Origin: Haladaptatus sp. DYF46
Lineage (GTDB): Archaea; Halobacteriota; Halobacteria; Halobacteriales; Haladaptataceae
Assembly: GCF_021083305.1 (NCBI RefSeq)
Contig: NZ_JAJFAY010000002.1
Coordinates: 248,001 to 312,000, forward strand
DNA: 64,000 nt
Direction of reading: 5' to 3'
Part shown: positions 8,635 to 16,835 of the stretch, one piece after another
How positions within the stretch are numbered: the stretch's first letter is position 1
How the letters are laid out: every line of letters begins with the position of its first letter
Program-made: the position numbers and the translations under genes
Notes under the pieces: generated by a model
Seen by the model: only the letters and a program-made list of their open reading frames with translations
What the model was told of the DNA's origin: nothing
Database searches by the model: none

Positions 8635-9269
8635 TGGTGAATGGGTGCCTCTCGGCGTCGTTTCGCGTTCGTGACGAAGGATTCGACGGCGGCGTGGTCC
8701 TTTCGTCCGCCGCTGGATTCGACGCCGCTCGCGACGTCCACGGCGAAGGGTTCGACCGTCCGAACCGCGTCCGCGACGTTCTCAGGCGTCAAGCCGCCCG
8801 CGAGGAGAACCGGCGAGGAGAGCGATTCGGTGAGTTCCCGTGCGCGGTCCCAATCGTGCGTCTCGCCGGTGCCGCCCGTTTCCGCCGCGTCGAGCAACAG
8901 CGCGTCGGCCACGCTGTCGTATCGCTCGGGGCGGTCGGTCGCCGCGTCGATGGCACAAACCACGTCCGCATCGGCGTTCGCCGTGAGGTACGCGAGGTCG
9001 CCGACGCTGGTTCCGTGAACTTGGACGGCGTCCGGTTCGACGAGTCGGGAGAGTTCGACGGTCCGCTCCGTCGTTTCCGGCATCGTCACGAGGACCGTCG
9101 AGACGAACGGCGGGATTTCTCGGGCGAGTTCGGCGGCCCGGGTCGGGGAGATCTCGCGCGGCGAATCGACCGACACGTCCACCAGCAGGCCGATGGCGTC
9201 CGCACCGGCGTCGATTGCGGCCGCGAGGTCCTCCTCGTTCGTCAGGCCGCAGATTTTCACGCGCGTCAT
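8631..9269 (-). CDS. trpF: Phosphoribosylanthranilate isomerase
   Basis: 212 aa TIM-barrel enzyme that isomerises phosphoribosylanthranilate (Amadori rearrangement). It begins with the VKICGLTN signature (catalytic Cys) and has VQVHG and LAGGLTPENV phosphate-binding loops. The ATG at 9269 overlaps the trpD stop, and its own stop overlaps the trpE start. Confidence 0.95.
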   Translation of the reverse strand: MTRVKICGLTNEEDLAAAIDAGADAIGLLVDVSVDSPREISPTRAAELAREIPPFVSTVLVTMPETTERTVELSRLVEPDAVQVHGTSVGDLAYLTANADADVVCAIDAATDRPERYDSVADALLLDAAETGGTGETHDWDRARELTESLSSPVLLAGGLTPENVADAVRTVEPFAVDVASGVESSGGRKDHAAVESFVTNAKRRREAPIHQ

Positions 9270-10270
9270 GCCGAGAGCGCCCCCGTCATGGCGGCAAGTT
9301 GCTCGCCCGCGCTTCCCGAGTCGATGGCGTTCCGGGCCCGTTCGACGCCGTCGATGAGCGAATCTGCCCGTCCGGAAACGTAAATCGCGGCCCCGGCGTT
9401 CGCCAGCACGATGTCCCGTTTCGCGCCGCCGACGGTTCCCTCCACGATTCCGCGGAGGTCCGCCGCGTTTTCGGACGGCGACCCGCCCGCGACGGCGGAC
9501 ACGTCGTGTTCGCCGACGCCGAGGTCCGCGGGCGAGAGCGTGTACTCCTCGATGGTTCCGTTCTCGACTTCGGCGACCGTCGTTTCGCCGTGAACCGCGA
9601 TTTCGTCCATGCCGGACCCGTGGACGACGAGCGCGTGGGAAACGTCCATGTGCGAGAGCGCGCGGGCCAGAACGGGCACGAGGTCGGGGTCGTAGACGCC
9701 GACGACCTGCGCGTCTGCCCCCGCGGGGTTGGTCAACGGCCCGAGGACGTTGAACACGGTGCGCATGCCGAGTTCCTTCCGCGGGCCGATGACGGCCTTC
9801 ATGGCGGGGTGGAACACGGGCGCGAGCATGAAGCCGATGCCCTGTTCCTCGATGGCGCGTTCGACCGCTGGCGGTTCGGAGTCGATGACGACGCCGACTT
9901 CGTCGAGCACGTCGGCGCTTCCCGAGGAGGAAGAGACCGAGTAGTTGCCGTGCTTCGCCACCGGGACGCCCGCGCCGCTGGCGACGATGGCCGAGGTGGT
10001 GGAGACGTTGATGGTGTTGTAGTCGTCGCCGCCGGTTCCGCAGGTATCCACGAGCGGCGTTCGGTCGGGCGAAATCGTCCGCGCCGCCCCGCGCATCCCC
10101 TGCGCGAACCCGGCGATTTCGGCCTCCGTTTCGCCCTTGGCGCGCAGGCCGGTGAGGAGCGCGCCGATTTGGGCCTCCGTGGCCCCGTCGAAGACGGCGG
10201 ACGCCGCCTCCCGTGCTTGTGCTACAGTGAGGTCCTGTCCGTCGGTGACGAGTTCGATGTAATCCTGCAT
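9266..10270 (-). CDS. trpD: Anthranilate phosphoribosyltransferase
   Basis: 334 aa. It transfers phosphoribose from PRPP to anthranilate. CGTGGDD (PRPP-binding), the KHGNYS loop and the GPLTNPA motif are all present. It is the first gene of the operon. The ATG at 10270 matches the family N-terminus (QDYIELVTDGQDLT); longer in-frame extensions have no family similarity. Confidence 0.95.
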   Translation of the reverse strand: MQDYIELVTDGQDLTVAQAREAASAVFDGATEAQIGALLTGLRAKGETEAEIAGFAQGMRGAARTISPDRTPLVDTCGTGGDDYNTINVSTTSAIVASGAGVPVAKHGNYSVSSSSGSADVLDEVGVVIDSEPPAVERAIEEQGIGFMLAPVFHPAMKAVIGPRKELGMRTVFNVLGPLTNPAGADAQVVGVYDPDLVPVLARALSHMDVSHALVVHGSGMDEIAVHGETTVAEVENGTIEEYTLSPADLGVGEHDVSAVAGGSPSENAADLRGIVEGTVGGAKRDIVLANAGAAIYVSGRADSLIDGVERARNAIDSGSAGEQLAAMTGALSA

Positions 10271-10322
10271 AGTGGGACACCAATGAACGTGTTTGGGTTG
10301 TAATGAACACATACGTACATCA

Positions 10323-10330
10323 CCATAAAG
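10323..10330 (-). promoter_or_regulatory. Candidate TATA box of trpDFEG
   Basis: On the minus strand the box reads ctttatgg, about 55 nt before the trpD ATG. This would place transcription start near 10300 and leave a leader of about 30 nt, too short for a classical attenuator. Confidence 0.4.
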
Positions 10331-10435
10331 GTGTCGTCGGGAGGGGTGTGCGTGAAATCGACAGACAGAACCGCGTTTCGAAACATTCAATTACCCTTGC
10401 GGGTAACTCATGAATGCGTTCGAACGAAGCCGACT

Positions 10436-10509
10436 GGGTTTGTGGTCTAGTTGGTTATGACACCTCCTTGACATGGAGGAGGCCGGCAGTTCAAATCTGC
10501 CCAAACCCA
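10436..10509 (+). tRNA. tRNA-Val (anticodon GAC)
   Basis: 74 nt. The 7-bp acceptor pairs GGGTTTG (10436-10442) with CAAACCC (10502-10508), discriminator A. The anticodon arm is CCTCC-TTGACAT-GGAGG with anticodon GAC. The T arm is GGCAG-TTCAAAT-CTGCC. No intron; CCA is not encoded. The last 20 nt recur downstream at 10600-10619. Confidence 0.95.
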
Positions 10510-10619
10510 CTACTTCTGCGCCGAACAACTTCGTGAGGCGCAGGTTCGTTCGTTTGGCAGATTTGAATCAGGGAGTGAAGCGGAGCGAAACGACCGTGGT
10601 TCAAATCTGCCCAAACCCA
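10490..10619 (+). repeat. Direct repeat of the tRNA-Val 3' end (att-like), with an inverted partial copy
   Basis: The 20-nt 3' end of tRNA-Val at 10490-10509 is repeated exactly at 10600-10619. A 12-nt inverted piece of the same T arm lies at 10557-10568. The sequence after both direct copies is also similar (tacttctgcgcc versus tacttttccgcgc). Integrase target duplications leave such copies; tandem duplication of a tRNA tail module is the alternative. No integrase gene is present. Confidence 0.75.
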
Positions 10620-10853
10620 TACTTTTCCGCGCTACCAACCGACGAGCGAAGCGAGTCGCGGTAGCGCGGAAAGTCTTCTTTGGGGAGTTTGAACCGGACG
10701 AGACGTTCCTGCTCGCTTCACTTCGTTGCGCTCCGCGGGCATGCGTCTCGTCCGGGTTCTACTCTATTCGAACCCGCTTGAAACAGAGGACTAGCAGGAG
10801 TGGGCACGCCTTCTTCTAATATAGGAGCGTGATACGCAGGCCGAAACTTTATT
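10510..10853. repeat. Array of perfect or near-perfect hairpins downstream of tRNA-Val
   Basis: A gene-free stretch. Hairpins seen: arms 10516-10522/10537-10543; about 10621-10636 with 10659-10673; and a long inverted repeat 10691-10705/10744-10759 (gaaccggacgagacg and its near complement). Loops carry gcgaagcg- and gctccgc-type sequences. The remainder to 10853 is AT-richer with no gene seen. Confidence 0.6.
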
Positions 10854-11039
10854 TTGATTCACCCGCTTCTTTACACTCACAAAAGTACACATGTCTCAGT
10901 CCGTCCACTCCTTACTGGTGTAAGGGCCTCTCAAACCGAGACGCCTGTCAATTCGGCGTTCTCTCGTTTTGCTTCGCATGCCCAATACGGAGGAGTTATT
11001 GAATTGAGTATATGTTCTGAAATCAGGAGAAACCAAATC

Positions 11040-11351
11040 ATGAAACAGACGACTAACCAGAATACGCGGAAAAGCGCGACCCTCGACCGGATATTCGATG
11101 TGTTTTCTCACCAAAGCCGACGTCGAATCCTCTCGAAACTCGCTACGGACAGTCCGCGTGACGAAGGAGAGTTCGAGGGAAAGAACGAGGAACTGGAACG
11201 GTCCCTCATCAGCAACACTCACGTTCACCTCCCAAAGTTGGCCGATGGTGGATTCATCGAATGGAATCGGGAGGAAGGCACCGTCGCGCATGGCCCACGT
11301 TTCGAGGAAATTCTACCCCTCCTTGAAACGATAGAAAACCACGAAAACTAA
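11040..11351 (+). CDS. DUF7344-type winged-helix protein
   Basis: 103 aa from the ATG at 11040; the open frame extends upstream only through non-coding-looking AT-rich DNA. The pattern LDRIFDVFSHQSRRRILSKL, then HVHLPKLADGGFIEWNREEGTV, is the HTH-plus-wing layout of the haloarchaeal DUF7344 regulators. A possible ribosome-binding sequence (gga near 11028) precedes it. Target unknown. Codon use is AT-richer than the trp genes, consistent with the accessory character of this stretch. Confidence 0.8.
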   Translation: MKQTTNQNTRKSATLDRIFDVFSHQSRRRILSKLATDSPRDEGEFEGKNEELERSLISNTHVHLPKLADGGFIEWNREEGTVAHGPRFEEILPLLETIENHEN

Positions 11352-11401
11352 TCGTCCTGCGCTCGTTTTCAATCGGAGACTGTTGTCGAACCAACCGAAC
11401 C

Positions 11402-11554
11402 CTAAATCGGCATCCGATGGCCGCACGGCCACAGATACATGTACTCGGGGTCTTTGACCGTTATCATCGAGACAGGTTCGTCACAGTACGGACAGTCGTC
11501 GATGAGCGTTCGCTTTGCGGTACGCTTTTCTTGGGGAGAATCATTGTCGGACAT
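11402..11554 (-). CDS. 50-aa zinc-finger microprotein
   Basis: Frame ATG (11554) to TAG (11402). The product has a charged N-terminus, CPYCDEP in the middle and CGHRMPI at the C-terminus, i.e. a Cys-x2-Cys ... Cys-x-His zinc site. Haloarchaea encode many such one-zinc-ribbon small proteins, some linked to swarming and stress. The paired metal ligands make chance coding unlikely. Confidence 0.65.
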   Translation of the reverse strand: MSDNDSPQEKRTAKRTLIDDCPYCDEPVSMITVKDPEYMYLWPCGHRMPI

Positions 11555-11719
11555 GCTTCGAGCCTATCGAAGCAAGCAGGGTCGGAGCTTCCATCTCCGG
11601 CCGTTTGGCAAAACCCTGTTGCTTCGTCCGACATATCATAGTACGAGGAGTTAATTCTACTGGTCGCGAACGAGCCGGAAAACGACGGGTGTGCGAGTGA
11701 ACGGCGGAAATCACGGCTC

Positions 11720-11902
11720 CTACCCCTCGGTGTAGCCGATGTACAACTGCGGGACGATGACGGCCACGAGGATCATGGCGGCACCGCCGACCCACGTGGG
11801 GAGGTCAAACCAGTAGTCGTTGATCAGCCGGAGCGCTCCGAGCGTCACCGGGAGAGCGACGAGGATGGCGAACAGGATGACCTTGTTTTCGTGCGAAACC
11901 AT
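11720..11902 (-). CDS. 60-aa two-helix membrane protein
   Basis: Two hydrophobic helices (about 8-27 and 36-56). The start lies 1 nt after the stop of the 207-aa membrane protein upstream (minus strand), so they form a two-gene unit. No enzymatic motif; probably a partner subunit. Confidence 0.65.
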   Translation of the reverse strand: MVSHENKVILFAILVALPVTLGALRLINDYWFDLPTWVGGAAMILVAVIVPQLYIGYTEG

Positions 11903-11903
11903 G

Positions 11904-12527
11904 TTAGCTCGGAACCGTGGTTCCCTGTCGAACGCTTCGTTTGTGGACTTCGTGCATCAGGCCGCCACCGATGGCACCGAACACGACGGGGTAGACGGCA
12001 CCGACGAGGACGGCGCTGTACAGGATGTTCGGGCGCATCGGAAGTCCGATGGTGACCACGAAGAGGAAGCTCCCGGCGACGGCAGCGGGGAAGTAGCCGA
12101 GGAATATCAGCGCGCCGGAGTAGCCCGTGTGCCAAATGGTACGGCCGTAAGAACCGTGGGCCGCCAGCGCGCCCGCGAGGACGAGGGCCACCGGCGGGAC
12201 GAGTCGAAGCAGGGAGAGCGACCCACCGGCGTCGCTGATGATGTTCGGCTGGACGGGACCCGAAAGGGAGACGAAGTGGGCGCTGTAGAACAGCCACCCG
12301 ACGCCCTTCCACGTCGGAACGCTCGCGCCGTGATTCGCGAGGAACTGCGCGAATGTGGGAGGAGTCGAGGACAGTTTTGCGACGAGAAACTCACCGAAGA
12401 TGGACTGGAGACGACCGGCACCCCAGAGGAACGTGAGGAGGTAGCCGACGAGGAACGCCGGGATTCCGAGCGCTCCCTTCAGGCGAGCGGGATATCGCAC
12501 CGCGTCGTCTTTGTTTAGGGACGGCAT
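11904..12527 (-). CDS. Polytopic membrane protein, function unknown
   Basis: 207 aa from the ATG at 12527 (MPSLNKDDAVRYP...); the longer frame lacks an ATG context. About five hydrophobic helices: roughly 17-36, 72-88, 98-118, 128-155 and 160-186. No transporter signature is recognised. It is followed after 1 nt by a 60-aa two-helix protein, suggesting a small membrane complex. The gene lies in the accessory stretch beyond tRNA-Val. Confidence 0.7.
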   Translation of the reverse strand: MPSLNKDDAVRYPARLKGALGIPAFLVGYLLTFLWGAGRLQSIFGEFLVAKLSSTPPTFAQFLANHGASVPTWKGVGWLFYSAHFVSLSGPVQPNIISDAGGSLSLLRLVPPVALVLAGALAAHGSYGRTIWHTGYSGALIFLGYFPAAVAGSFLFVVTIGLPMRPNILYSAVLVGAVYPVVFGAIGGGLMHEVHKRSVRQGTTVPS

Positions 12528-12755
12528 GATTGGATTTTTGTGGTTCGTGGTATCAGCTTTGTGGAAATGATACTGATTCTGAAACATCCCCTTTGCCGCG
12601 CTCACGGGGAGGCTACCGTTCGATAACGAGGGTTTCAGGGAACAGGTATGACTCGAAATCCCGTTTCTATACGTCGTTTCGAGACGTCAACGGTCGCGTA
12701 TCGAAGTGGAAAAGCGGCCGCTAGTGAGTGGGGAGGAAGGGAGAACCCGGCCATC

Positions 12756-13424
12756 TTACTCGTCCGCTATTTCCGGTGCCTGTTCGCCGGTCGACGGCGT
12801 GCGTCGTGCATCGTAGGTGTGCGCTATGGCGACGACGGTGAACGCGACGACGACGAAAAGAGCGAGTCCGATGTCACCGATTCCTGCGAGCGGAGGCACT
12901 TCGAGCCACGCCGCGGTAAGGAGTGCAAGTCCGACGCCCGCAATTACGAGGTAACGTTTACACCACGAGATGTCGTCCCGCGTGTTGGTTTCGAGATATG
13001 GGTCGAGTTGTTCTGCCGCCGTGGAGAGTTCCACGATACCCCTGTTTTGGTTGTAATCCACGATTCCTGCGTCGTCGAGTTTCGGGAGGTGGGACTGGTA
13101 GAGAGCGGTGTAAACCCGTTTTCGTTCGGCCGCCGAAATCGCGCCGACGGTGGTGTCGTTCTCCCACGCGGCGACCTGTTCTGCAAGGTCGCTCAACTGG
13201 ACGGTTTCCTCCGCCTGTTTCAGATAGTGAAGGGCGTACCGTCGTCGCTGGTTTTTCAGTACGTCGAAGACCATGTCGCGCGAGAGCGGCGTTGCACGTT
13301 CGTCGTGCGAACCGTTGGAGTCGAGGATATCCGAGACCTGCTTGGCAACCGTCGAGTCCGAGTCACCCGTTTCGTTATCGATATCGTTGTCACCCGCGCC
13401 GGAGGAGTCACCGATTGTGCTCAT
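12756..13424 (-). CDS. DUF7344-domain regulator with two C-terminal membrane helices
   Basis: 222 aa. An acidic, disordered N-terminus (1-45) precedes a DUF7344-like winged helix (about 46-150; DMVFDVLKNQRRRYALHYL and SHLPKLDDAGIVDYNQNRGIVEL are diagnostic). Two membrane helices follow (about 162-178 and 185-207) and then a polar tail. A membrane-tethered DNA-binding protein is implied; this layout is very common in haloarchaea. Its signal is unknown. It shares the same HTH family with the gene at 11040. Confidence 0.85.
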   Translation of the reverse strand: MSTIGDSSGAGDNDIDNETGDSDSTVAKQVSDILDSNGSHDERATPLSRDMVFDVLKNQRRRYALHYLKQAEETVQLSDLAEQVAAWENDTTVGAISAAERKRVYTALYQSHLPKLDDAGIVDYNQNRGIVELSTAAEQLDPYLETNTRDDISWCKRYLVIAGVGLALLTAAWLEVPPLAGIGDIGLALFVVVAFTVVAIAHTYDARRTPSTGEQAPEIADE

Positions 13425-13598
13425 TACTACGCCACCCCGTGTTCGTAACCCAACATGGATTCAAACATTGCCGGGTTTGTTCTTTGTTATTCACCATTTA
13501 CCAGCAGTAAACGGGTGGTTACAAACGACGGAAAAAAATTCGCACCTCGTCGCCGTCTGGTGGTAATGGGCAATTACTGGCCGATTCTTCAAGAATTC

Positions 13599-13925
13599 TC
13601 AACGGTGATGCAGGTTCTCGTGAATCCCCAATACGAGGGCCGGAACGACGACGATGAAGATGTGTTCTTCGAGGGGGATACCGATCAGTTCGATGCCCGT
13701 TCGAAGCGGAATGGCGAACACGCCGATCGTAAGGGTGTACCAGTCCCAGACGTAGGCCAACGGATACAGAACGAGGATGGTTTTGCCGGCGCGGGGGAGG
13801 GCATCCGCTCGAACGAGCAGCCAAAGGGCGAACGCTCCGAACACCAGTTCGCTGACAATATACGTGTAGGGGCCGAAGGCCGCGCCGATGTCGGGGAGCA
13901 CGTTCGATGGTACGACGTGCGCCAC
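13599..13925 (-). CDS. Single lycopene-cyclase-like membrane domain protein
   Basis: 108 aa if begun at the GTG at 13925; a TTG at 13967 is the alternative. Three membrane helices are visible. The motif IPLEEHIFIVVVPALVLG matches the PxEE-hydrophobic signature of the archaeal/fungal lycopene cyclase (CrtY/CarR) domain. Authentic haloarchaeal CrtY carries two such domains in about 230 aa, so this protein has one. It may work as a heterodimer or homodimer, or be a diverged paralogue. Carotenoid cyclisation is a family-level inference only. It is divergent from the CBS gene. Confidence 0.65.
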   Translation of the reverse strand: MAHVVPSNVLPDIGAAFGPYTYIVSELVFGAFALWLLVRADALPRAGKTILVLYPLAYVWDWYTLTIGVFAIPLRTGIELIGIPLEEHIFIVVVPALVLGIHENLHHR

Positions 13926-13996
13926 AAAAAAACCCGACCGAAATGCCCATCCCGCGACAAAGTTCAAGACGAATGGCCGCGTATTTCAAAACGCCG

Positions 13997-15139
13997 ATGG
14001 ATATCTCTGACATTGCGACCACCGATTACTTCGAAATCGAAGCGGAAGAGCGACTGGGTAAGGCCCGCTCGATGTTCGAAGAGGAGAACCCGAAAGGGAT
14101 CGTGGTCACCGAAGCGGGCACGTACAGCGGTGTCATCACCCAGAAACAACTCCTCCAATCGCATATCGAGGACCAAACGAAGGTGGCGACGCTGACGAAA
14201 CCCGCGCCGAAGGTGCACCGCACCGACGACGTGCGCGACGTCGCCCGCGCACTCGTCGAAGGCGGGTCCAAGGTCGCACCCGTCTTCGAGGACGGCCAAC
14301 TCTGGGGCATCATCGACGAGGACACGATTCTCGAAAGCGTCCTCGAAAACCTCGACGCGCTCACCGTCCAGCAGATTTACACCGAAAATCCCGTCACGAT
14401 TTCGGAGGACGAGACGCTCGGCCGCGTCATCAATCTCATGCGCGAACACAGCATCTCCCGACTCCCCGTCGTGAACGAAAACGGCTTCCTCACCGGGATG
14501 GTCACGACCCACGACATCGTGGATTTCGTCACCCGGAACATGGACAAGCCGACGCGGGGCGAGCGGATGGGTGACAGCGACCGAATGCTCGACCTGCCGG
14601 TCTACGACGTGATGACCAGTCCCGTCGAAACCATCTCGCTCGGCGACAGCGTGCAGGACGCGGTGGAACGCATGTTCGAAAAGGACTACGCCGGACTGGC
14701 CGTGACGTCAGAAGACGACGACCGCGTGGTCGGCGGCATCCTCACGAAAACCGACGTGCTCCGTGCGCTCACCTACACCGAGGAGGACCACATGGACGTA
14801 CAGATCACGAACATCGACCTCCTCGACACCATCTCCCGACAGGCGATCCGGGAGGGCGTCGAGGAGATCACGGACAAGTATCAGGACATGCAGGTGCGCC
14901 ACGCGCACGTGCGCTTCCACGAACACAAGGAGAAACTCCGCGGAACGCCGCTCATCCAGTGTAAAATCCGCCTCCGTACCAACCGCGGTCAGGTCGCCGG
15001 ATCCGGCGAGGGTTACGGTTCCGAACAGGCGTTCAACGTCGCCCGCGACGTGTTGGAACGCAACGTCCTCGAACTGAAGGGCATCCGGAGCGACCGCGAG
15101 TACGAGGGTCAACTGCTCCGAAAGCTCAACGAACTGTAA
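13997..15139 (+). CDS. Four-CBS-domain protein with C-terminal HPF/S30AE-like domain
   Basis: 380 aa from the ATG at 13997 (MDISDIATTDYF), which fits the start of the first CBS unit. Residues 1 to about 245 hold four CBS repeats in two Bateman pairs (LRVINLMREHSISRLPVV-like and DVMTSPVETISLGDSVQDAV units), which normally bind AMP, ATP or SAM. Residues about 275-380 resemble the ribosome-hibernation factor/S30AE fold: alternating strands and helices, basic residues in RHAHVRFHEHKEKLRG, and a C-terminal GYGSEQAFNVARDVLERNV stretch. This suggests nucleotide-gated binding to ribosomes, which is inference. The start lies 71 nt from the divergent lycopene-cyclase-like gene. Confidence 0.8.
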   Translation: MDISDIATTDYFEIEAEERLGKARSMFEEENPKGIVVTEAGTYSGVITQKQLLQSHIEDQTKVATLTKPAPKVHRTDDVRDVARALVEGGSKVAPVFEDGQLWGIIDEDTILESVLENLDALTVQQIYTENPVTISEDETLGRVINLMREHSISRLPVVNENGFLTGMVTTHDIVDFVTRNMDKPTRGERMGDSDRMLDLPVYDVMTSPVETISLGDSVQDAVERMFEKDYAGLAVTSEDDDRVVGGILTKTDVLRALTYTEEDHMDVQITNIDLLDTISRQAIREGVEEITDKYQDMQVRHAHVRFHEHKEKLRGTPLIQCKIRLRTNRGQVAGSGEGYGSEQAFNVARDVLERNVLELKGIRSDREYEGQLLRKLNEL

Positions 15140-15258
15140 CTCGAAAACGACGAGACGACACGTAACCGGGGAGTCGTCCCGTCCGATCGGTCGGCCCGCT
15201 CTCGTTCACCGCTTTTCCCTTTCCCCGCAATGCGACCTCTCGGAGGTCCACCCGTTAT

Positions 15259-15957
15259 TCAAACGCTTTCCTGTGCCCCTTCGAGTCCCGTGTCCGTGAT
15301 TCGGAACTGGGTGCGGCCACCGGCGGGTTTCGACCGGTGTTTTTCGAGGGTCGCACGACGGTTGCCGCCCCGGAAGCGGTCCACGCGAAGGACGACGCCC
15401 GTCCAGTGTTCGAGCGTGTGCCCTCCGAGCGGTCGGGTGCCGTCCGAATCCGGGTCGGTGTACACCTGATTCGTCAGCAGAACTGCGATGTCGTGTTTGC
15501 GCGCAAGCGAGAGGAGATGCGTCACTTGGCGGGCGACCCCGCGAAGCGCCTCGCCGCCCTCTCGGTCCTCGCCGCGTTCGAGGCGATAGAACCCGGTCGC
15601 GCTGTCGAGGACCACGAGATCCGCCCGTTCCGCGAACTCGGAAACGTCCTTGACTGCCTCCTGCTGTTCCGCGAAATCGAGGGCCTCCTTGATGACGATT
15701 CGGGACGCGACTTCGTCGATATCGTCGGCGCGCGCAGCGGCTATCTGTTCGAAGCGGTCCACGGACAGTCCCTCGGTGTCGATGTACACCACGGTACCGC
15801 CGTCCCGTGCGGTCTCGACCGCGGTCCCCAGCGCGACGTTCGTCTTCCCGGCGGCGGGCGGACCGTACACCTGTGTCACGGTTCCGCGCTCCAAGCCGCC
15901 CCCGAGCAAGTCGTCCACCGGCGGGCACCCTGTCGTCAGTTTCTCGGCGTCGGTCAC
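15259..15957 (-). CDS. radB: DNA repair and recombination protein RadB
   Basis: 232 aa from the GTG at 15957 (VTDAEKLTTGC); an upstream TTG at 15984 would add 9 residues. RecA/RadA core without the N-terminal HhH domain of RadA. Walker A is GPPAAGKT, Walker B is DLVVLDSATG, and LLTNQVYTD is the L2-adjacent strand. In haloarchaea RadB assists RadA in homologous recombination. It is divergent from a RuvC-fold protein gene. Confidence 0.93.
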   Translation of the reverse strand: MTDAEKLTTGCPPVDDLLGGGLERGTVTQVYGPPAAGKTNVALGTAVETARDGGTVVYIDTEGLSVDRFEQIAAARADDIDEVASRIVIKEALDFAEQQEAVKDVSEFAERADLVVLDSATGFYRLERGEDREGGEALRGVARQVTHLLSLARKHDIAVLLTNQVYTDPDSDGTRPLGGHTLEHWTGVVLRVDRFRGGNRRATLEKHRSKPAGGRTQFRITDTGLEGAQESV

Positions 15958-16015
15958 ATGCCGGGATTGGCGCTTCTCACGCAAAAGGTTCCGGTTTTCG
16001 GGGAGACCGAGGCGA

Positions 16016-16024
16016 CTTTATTCC
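16016..16024 (+). promoter_or_regulatory. TATA box defining a leaderless start for the RuvC-fold gene
   Basis: ctttattcc is centred 26 nt before the GTG at 16045, the canonical haloarchaeal spacing for a leaderless transcript. It argues against an earlier ATG at 15958, which would lie upstream of the promoter. Confidence 0.6.
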
Positions 16025-16044
16025 ACCCGTTCGAAGGGAGCGTA

Positions 16045-16773
16045 GTGACAGTCGTCGTTGCGACGGAGGACTTCGAAGTGTACCACGACGTGGTGGGCGA
16101 GCTACGCGACAGGGGCGTCCGGTTCACGACGGTCGAACCGAGCGGCGAACTCCCCGACGGCGCTCGGATCGTCATTCGCGGTGCGGACGACGAGGTGGCC
16201 ACCGAACTGCCGACGGTCGTGGCGGACCCGAACCGCCCCCGAAAGGCGGTCGAGGAGGCGTTGGCCGTGCTCCGCGGCGAGAAGGGGCGCACCGTCATCG
16301 GCATCGACCCCGGAACCCGGCCCGGCATCGCCGTGCTTTCGGGGGACATGGTGGTCGCGTCGTTTCACGTCCCCATCGCCGACGCCGCGGACGTGGTTCG
16401 AGCGGAAGCGAAGGACGCCATCGACCCCGTGGTCCGAATCGGCGACGGCGCGCGCCTCCAGGGCGCACAACTCATCCGCGAACTCGAAGACGTCCGGGTC
16501 GAACTCGTGGACGAGACCGGAACCACGCCGTATCTCGGCACCGGTGCGCGCGGCATGGGCGACGTCCTCGCCGCGGTCAACATCGCCAGATTGGACGGCG
16601 AAATCGTCGAGGACCGGGACATCGAACCCACGCAGGGCGAACTCGGCGTCATCAAGCGCCGGTCCCGCGAACACTCCGCCGACAACCGCGAAATCGACGA
16701 GGAGTTGGCCCGGCGGGTCGCCGCCGGGGAGTTGACCATCGAGGAGGCGTTAGCGGAACACCGCGAGGAGTAG
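16045..16773 (+). CDS. RuvC/RNase H-fold protein, putative archaeal DNA-junction nuclease
   Basis: 242 aa from the GTG at 16045 (VTVVVATEDFEVYH), supported by the TATA box 26 nt upstream. The N-terminal 85 residues are a small alpha/beta domain. At about 92-99 the motif IGIDPGTRPG is the first catalytic strand of the RuvC/RNase H fold, and further acidic residues (ELVDETGTTP, GMGDVLAAVN, EIVEDRDIEPTQGELG) can complete the metal site. The function is inferred from fold and from divergence with radB: recombination intermediate processing. No biochemical role is known to me for this haloarchaeal family. Confidence 0.75.
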   Translation: MTVVVATEDFEVYHDVVGELRDRGVRFTTVEPSGELPDGARIVIRGADDEVATELPTVVADPNRPRKAVEEALAVLRGEKGRTVIGIDPGTRPGIAVLSGDMVVASFHVPIADAADVVRAEAKDAIDPVVRIGDGARLQGAQLIRELEDVRVELVDETGTTPYLGTGARGMGDVLAAVNIARLDGEIVEDRDIEPTQGELGVIKRRSREHSADNREIDEELARRVAAGELTIEEALAEHREE

Positions 16774-16835
16774 GGAGAGAAGCAGAGAGACCGGAAGAAA
16801 GGAAGACGGGAGAAGGGAAGACGGGAGAAGCCGAC
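16774..16835 (-). terminator. Purine tract with a 15-nt tandem repeat between convergent genes
   Basis: The + strand is nearly all purine, with ggaagacgggagaag present twice in tandem near 16801-16830. On the minus strand this is a C/U-rich run directly after the stop of the small gene at 16836, so it may serve as its terminator. The tandem repeat could change copy number by slippage. Confidence 0.4.
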
